64,000 nucleotides of DNA, from NCBI RefSeq assembly GCF_014127485.1, contig NZ_CP059903.1:558001-622000 (forward strand), written 5' to 3'. Below the pieces are notes generated by a model that made no database searches, was not told the origin of the DNA, and saw nothing but the letters and a program-made list of their open reading frames with translations. Positions 62,130 through 64,000 of the stretch are shown here, piece after piece. Positions within the stretch are counted from its first letter, which is position 1. Every line of letters begins with the position of its first letter. The position numbers were made by a program, and so were the translations under genes. The stretch is from Nocardioides dongkuii (GTDB lineage Bacteria > Actinomycetota > Actinomycetes > Propionibacteriales > Nocardioidaceae).

Positions 62130-62154
62130 ACCACTGGAAGGAGTTCCTCAGCAC
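62119..62154 (-). CDS. Trp leader peptide upstream of trpS (VLRNSFQWWPA)
   Basis: An 11-codon frame from GTG (62154) to TGA (62119), with two adjacent TGG codons (62133-62128) just before the stop. CATGAT lies six bases before the GTG, so it could be the first, leaderless codon of the transcript. The design (tandem Trp codons, overlapping hairpin, distal attenuator) matches ribosome-mediated attenuation. Confidence 0.75.
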   Translation of the reverse strand: MLRNSFQWWPA

Positions 62155-62186
62155 GGACTCATCATGGCAGAAGGTCGGCGGGCGGG

Positions 62187-62192
62187 TACCGT
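62187..62192 (+). promoter_or_regulatory. -10 element TACCGT for leaderless AcuC-like gene
   Basis: TACCGT, a 7-base spacer and ATG at 62200, without Shine-Dalgarno. Confidence 0.5.
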
Positions 62193-62199
62193 CCCCGCC

Positions 62200-63384
62200 A
62201 TGCCCGCCTGCGAGGGTCCGGCGACGGTGGTCTTCGACCCGTCGCTGACCGAGTACGACTTCGGTCCGTCCCACCCCATGTCGCCGCTGCGGGTCGACCT
62301 CACGATGCGGCTGGCCACCGAGCTCGGCGTGGTCGGGGAGCGGCTGCGCGCCGTGCCGGCGCCCGTCGCCGACGAGGACCTGATCGCCACCGTGCACACC
62401 CCCGCGCTCATCGAGGCCGTCACGCGGGCCGGCAGGACGGTCGCGCCCGACCACCGGTTCGGGCTCGGCACCGACGACAACCCGGTCTTCGCCGAGATGC
62501 ACCACGCCGCGGCGCACGTCGTCGGAGCGACCGCCGAGGCCTTCCGCCAGGTCTGGAGCGGGGAGTCGCTGCACTCCGCGAGCATCTGCGGCGGCCTGCA
62601 CCACGCGATGCCCGACCGGGCCAGCGGGTTCTGCATCTACAACGACGTCGCGATCGGCATCCAGCAGCTGCTCGACCAGGGCGCCCAGCGGGTGGCGTAC
62701 GTCGACGTCGACGTCCACCACGGCGACGGGGTGGAGCGGATCTTCTGGGACGACCCGCGGGTGCTCACCATCTCCCTGCACGAGACCGGGCAGATGCTCT
62801 TCCCCGGCACCGGGTTCCCCGAGGACCTCGGCGGCAGGGACGCCCAGGGCAGCGCGGTGAACGTCGCGCTGCCGCCCGGCACCGGCGACGGCGGCTGGCT
62901 GCGCGCGTTCCACGCGGTGGTGCCCCCGCTGCTGCGCGAGTTCGACCCCGAGGTGCTGGTCACCCAGCACGGCTGCGACTCGCACGCCGACGACCCGCTC
63001 GCCCACCTGATGCTGACCGTCGACGGCCAGCGGGCGACGTACCAGGCCCTGCACGACCTGGCCCACGAGGTGGCCGGCGGGCGCTGGGTGGTCACCGGCG
63101 GGGGCGGGTACGCGCTGGTCGAGGTCGTCCCGCGAGCGTGGACGCACCTGCTCGGCGTCGTGGCCGGCCGACCGGTCGACCCGCTGACGGAGACCCCGGG
63201 CGGCTGGCGCGAGCACGTCGAGGCGACCCTGGGACGGACGGCGCCGCACCGGCTCACCGACGGCCGGACCCCGGCGTACCGCGACTGGCGCGAGGGCTAC
63301 GACCCCGACACCTGGCTGGATCGCGCGGTGCACGCCACCCGGATGGCGACCTTCCCGCTGCACGGCCTGGACCCCATGCCGTGA
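62200..63384 (+). CDS. Histone deacetylase-family protein (AcuC-like, acetoin utilisation type)
   Basis: 394 residues of the arginase/deacetylase fold: FGPSHPMSPLR at the N-terminus, GGLHHAMPDRASGFCIYNDVAI (His-His charge relay), DVDVHHGDGVERIFWDDPRVLTISLHE (zinc ligands Asp and His), HGCDSHADDPLAHL and GGGGYALVEVVPR. In bacteria AcuC deacetylates acetyl-CoA synthetase or other lysine-acetylated proteins; the target here is unknown. ATG 62200 is set by the -10 hexamer seven bases upstream. It is divergent from trpS. Confidence 0.92.
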   Translation: MPACEGPATVVFDPSLTEYDFGPSHPMSPLRVDLTMRLATELGVVGERLRAVPAPVADEDLIATVHTPALIEAVTRAGRTVAPDHRFGLGTDDNPVFAEMHHAAAHVVGATAEAFRQVWSGESLHSASICGGLHHAMPDRASGFCIYNDVAIGIQQLLDQGAQRVAYVDVDVHHGDGVERIFWDDPRVLTISLHETGQMLFPGTGFPEDLGGRDAQGSAVNVALPPGTGDGGWLRAFHAVVPPLLREFDPEVLVTQHGCDSHADDPLAHLMLTVDGQRATYQALHDLAHEVAGGRWVVTGGGGYALVEVVPRAWTHLLGVVAGRPVDPLTETPGGWREHVEATLGRTAPHRLTDGRTPAYRDWREGYDPDTWLDRAVHATRMATFPLHGLDPMP

Positions 63385-63472
63385 GCGGCACGGCAGGATC
63401 GCGCAAGTCAACACGCCGTAGACCACTGCAGTTTCTTTCGTTTACCTCTTCCCCACGAGTCACACCAGGCCC

Positions 63473-63478
63473 TATTCT
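63473..63478 (+). promoter_or_regulatory. Probable -10 element TATTCT before the BldC-type gene
   Basis: TATTCT lies in a 163-base gap after a T-rich stretch (GTTTCTTTCGTTTACC), clearly less G+C-rich than the surroundings. It would give a 5' UTR of about 63 bases before ATG 63548; a clear -35 is not seen. Confidence 0.5.
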
Positions 63479-63547
63479 CACGACTGCGTCGCCCGTGTGA
63501 TCACCGGTGGGGAAGCCAGTGGCGGGCGCAAAGAAAGCTGGTGCTCG

Positions 63548-63754
63548 ATGGCTACCAACTCCGCCGGTGATATCTCCGAAGCGAAGTTCCTGACCGTCGC
63601 GGAGGTCGCGGCGATGATGCGTGTCTCCAAGATGACGGTCTACCGACTCGTCCACAACGGCGACCTGCCGGCCGTGCGGGTCGGCCGCTCGTTCCGCGTC
63701 CGCGAGGAGGACGCGAACGAGTACATCCGCAAGAGCTTCTACGACGCGGGCTGA
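63548..63754 (+). CDS. Small BldC/excisionase-type MerR-like HTH protein
   Basis: 68 residues. A helix-turn-helix with winged end: FLTVAEVAAMMRVSKMTVYRLVHNGDLPAVRVGRSFRVREEDANEYI (about 14-60). It resembles BldC- and excisionase-type DNA-binding domains, in particular the small protein between proC and the bS22 gene in Actinobacteria (Rv0500A position; BdtA in Streptomyces). It binds DNA; its targets are unknown. A short hairpin follows. Confidence 0.9.
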   Translation: MATNSAGDISEAKFLTVAEVAAMMRVSKMTVYRLVHNGDLPAVRVGRSFRVREEDANEYIRKSFYDAG

Positions 63755-63780
63755 GCGGGCCGCGGCGCGGGGTGCGGGAA

Positions 63781-63797
63781 CCCGGTCCTGGACCGGG
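63781..63797 (+). terminator. Short hairpin after the BldC-type gene
   Basis: CCCGGTC-CTG-GACCGGG is a perfect 7-bp stem with a 3-base loop, followed by ATTCT; a modest terminator before the bS22 promoter. Confidence 0.4.
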
Positions 63798-63822
63798 ATT
63801 CTGCCTGCCACCAGGGGCCGGA

Positions 63823-63828
63823 TAGGCT
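63823..63828 (+). promoter_or_regulatory. -10 element TAGGCT for the bS22 gene
   Basis: TAGGCT, about 58 bases before the GTG at 63881, between the hairpin and the ribosome site GAAAGGTG. Confidence 0.45.
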
Positions 63829-63880
63829 GTGCCGGTCCTGCGGCACCGCCGTGGGCCGTCACAGCTTTGAAAGGTGTCCC

Positions 63881-63982
63881 GTGGGTTCTGTCATCAAGAA
63901 GCGGCGCAAGCGCATGGCCAAGAAGAAGCACCGCAAGCTGCTGAAGAAGACGCGCGTGCAGCGTCGCAAGCTCGGCAAGTAG
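63881..63982 (+). CDS. Small ribosomal protein bS22-like (33-residue basic peptide)
   Basis: GTG at 63881 to TAG at 63982; residues [20 protein letters not shown] followed by [12 protein letters not shown], differing at only a few positions from the mycobacterial peptide Rv0500B, known as bS22 in ribosome structures and in the AURKAIP1/COX24 family. GAAAGGTG precedes the GTG. Half of the residues are Lys or Arg. It sits in the conserved HTH-bS22 pair downstream of proC. Confidence 0.93.
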   Translation: MGSVIKKRRKRMAKKKHRKLLKKTRVQRRKLGK

Positions 63983-64000
63983 GCCTCGACCGGGTCGCCG

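Noticed and set aside
62119..63426. 435-codon minus-strand frame opposite the AcuC-like gene, ending with the Trp leader peptide codons
   Set aside because: Only the last 11 codons are supported, by the promoter-like CATGAT and the tandem Trp codons; the rest is a shadow of the deacetylase gene.

Overview
The window is a very G+C-rich actinobacterial chromosome segment, probably from Nocardioides or a close relative in Propionibacteriales. The evidence is the codon bias towards G/C third positions, lsr2, clpC, disA, radA, a DUF222-HNH gene with an actinobacterial LexA box, a BldC-type small regulator next to proC, and the 33-residue basic ribosomal protein bS22. No tRNA, rRNA, CRISPR array, prophage or insertion sequence was recognised. 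Gene density is high and no gap without a gene exceeds about 300 bases.

Layout. (1) 1-10.9 kb: end of a membrane glycosyltransferase gene, ppa (minus strand), then a plus-strand block dacB, Zn metalloprotease, tilS, hpt, ftsH, folE-folP-folB-folK, DUF3180 and a coiled-coil membrane protein. (2) 10.9-15.5 kb: a double-GNAT acetyltransferase and an osmoprotectant-type ABC importer (ATPase, two permeases, lipoprotein). (3) 15.5-35.4 kb: a cell-surface glycopolymer island. It holds a membrane glycosyltransferase, two GT-B enzymes, a WbpE/WbpB/WbpA/WbpD-like set for a diacetamido uronic acid nucleotide sugar, a TarS-like glycosyltransferase, a GT2-TagF fusion polymerase, a CDP-ribitol synthase-like fusion, two sulfotransferases and a GT61 enzyme. 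(4) 35.6-46.4 kb: DUF2520 gene, panC-panD, nadB-nadC, coaX, lsr2, a two-component pair and clpC. (5) 46.5-57.4 kb: mutY, a Lys-tailed membrane-anchored protein, disA, radA, a LacI regulator, methyltransferase, VOC protein, SOS-boxed DUF222-HNH gene, a GerMN-like lipoprotein and small or unknown proteins. (6) 57.4-64 kb: Ppx/GppA, a xylose-isomerase-like protein, proline dehydrogenase, proC, trpS with a Trp leader, an AcuC-type deacetylase, a BldC-type HTH protein and bS22.

Regions 1, 4 and 5 follow the gene order known in Mycobacterium tuberculosis (ppa, dacB, tilS, hpt, ftsH, fol genes, panC, panD, coaX, lsr2, clpC1, mutY, disA, radA). About 24 kb of accessory genes, mainly the surface-polymer island, lie between the fol block and the pan block. 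The island reads as a route to a ribitol-phosphate teichoic-acid-like polymer with glycosyl and possibly sulfate decoration.

The clearest regulatory signals are: a leader peptide with tandem Trp codons and an attenuator before trpS; a perfect LexA box before the HNH gene; a ClgR-type box before clpC; and a recurrent -10 element (TANNNT) 6-8 bases before start codons that lack a Shine-Dalgarno sequence, implying leaderless mRNAs. In four cases the TAG stop codon of the upstream gene forms the first half of that -10 element.
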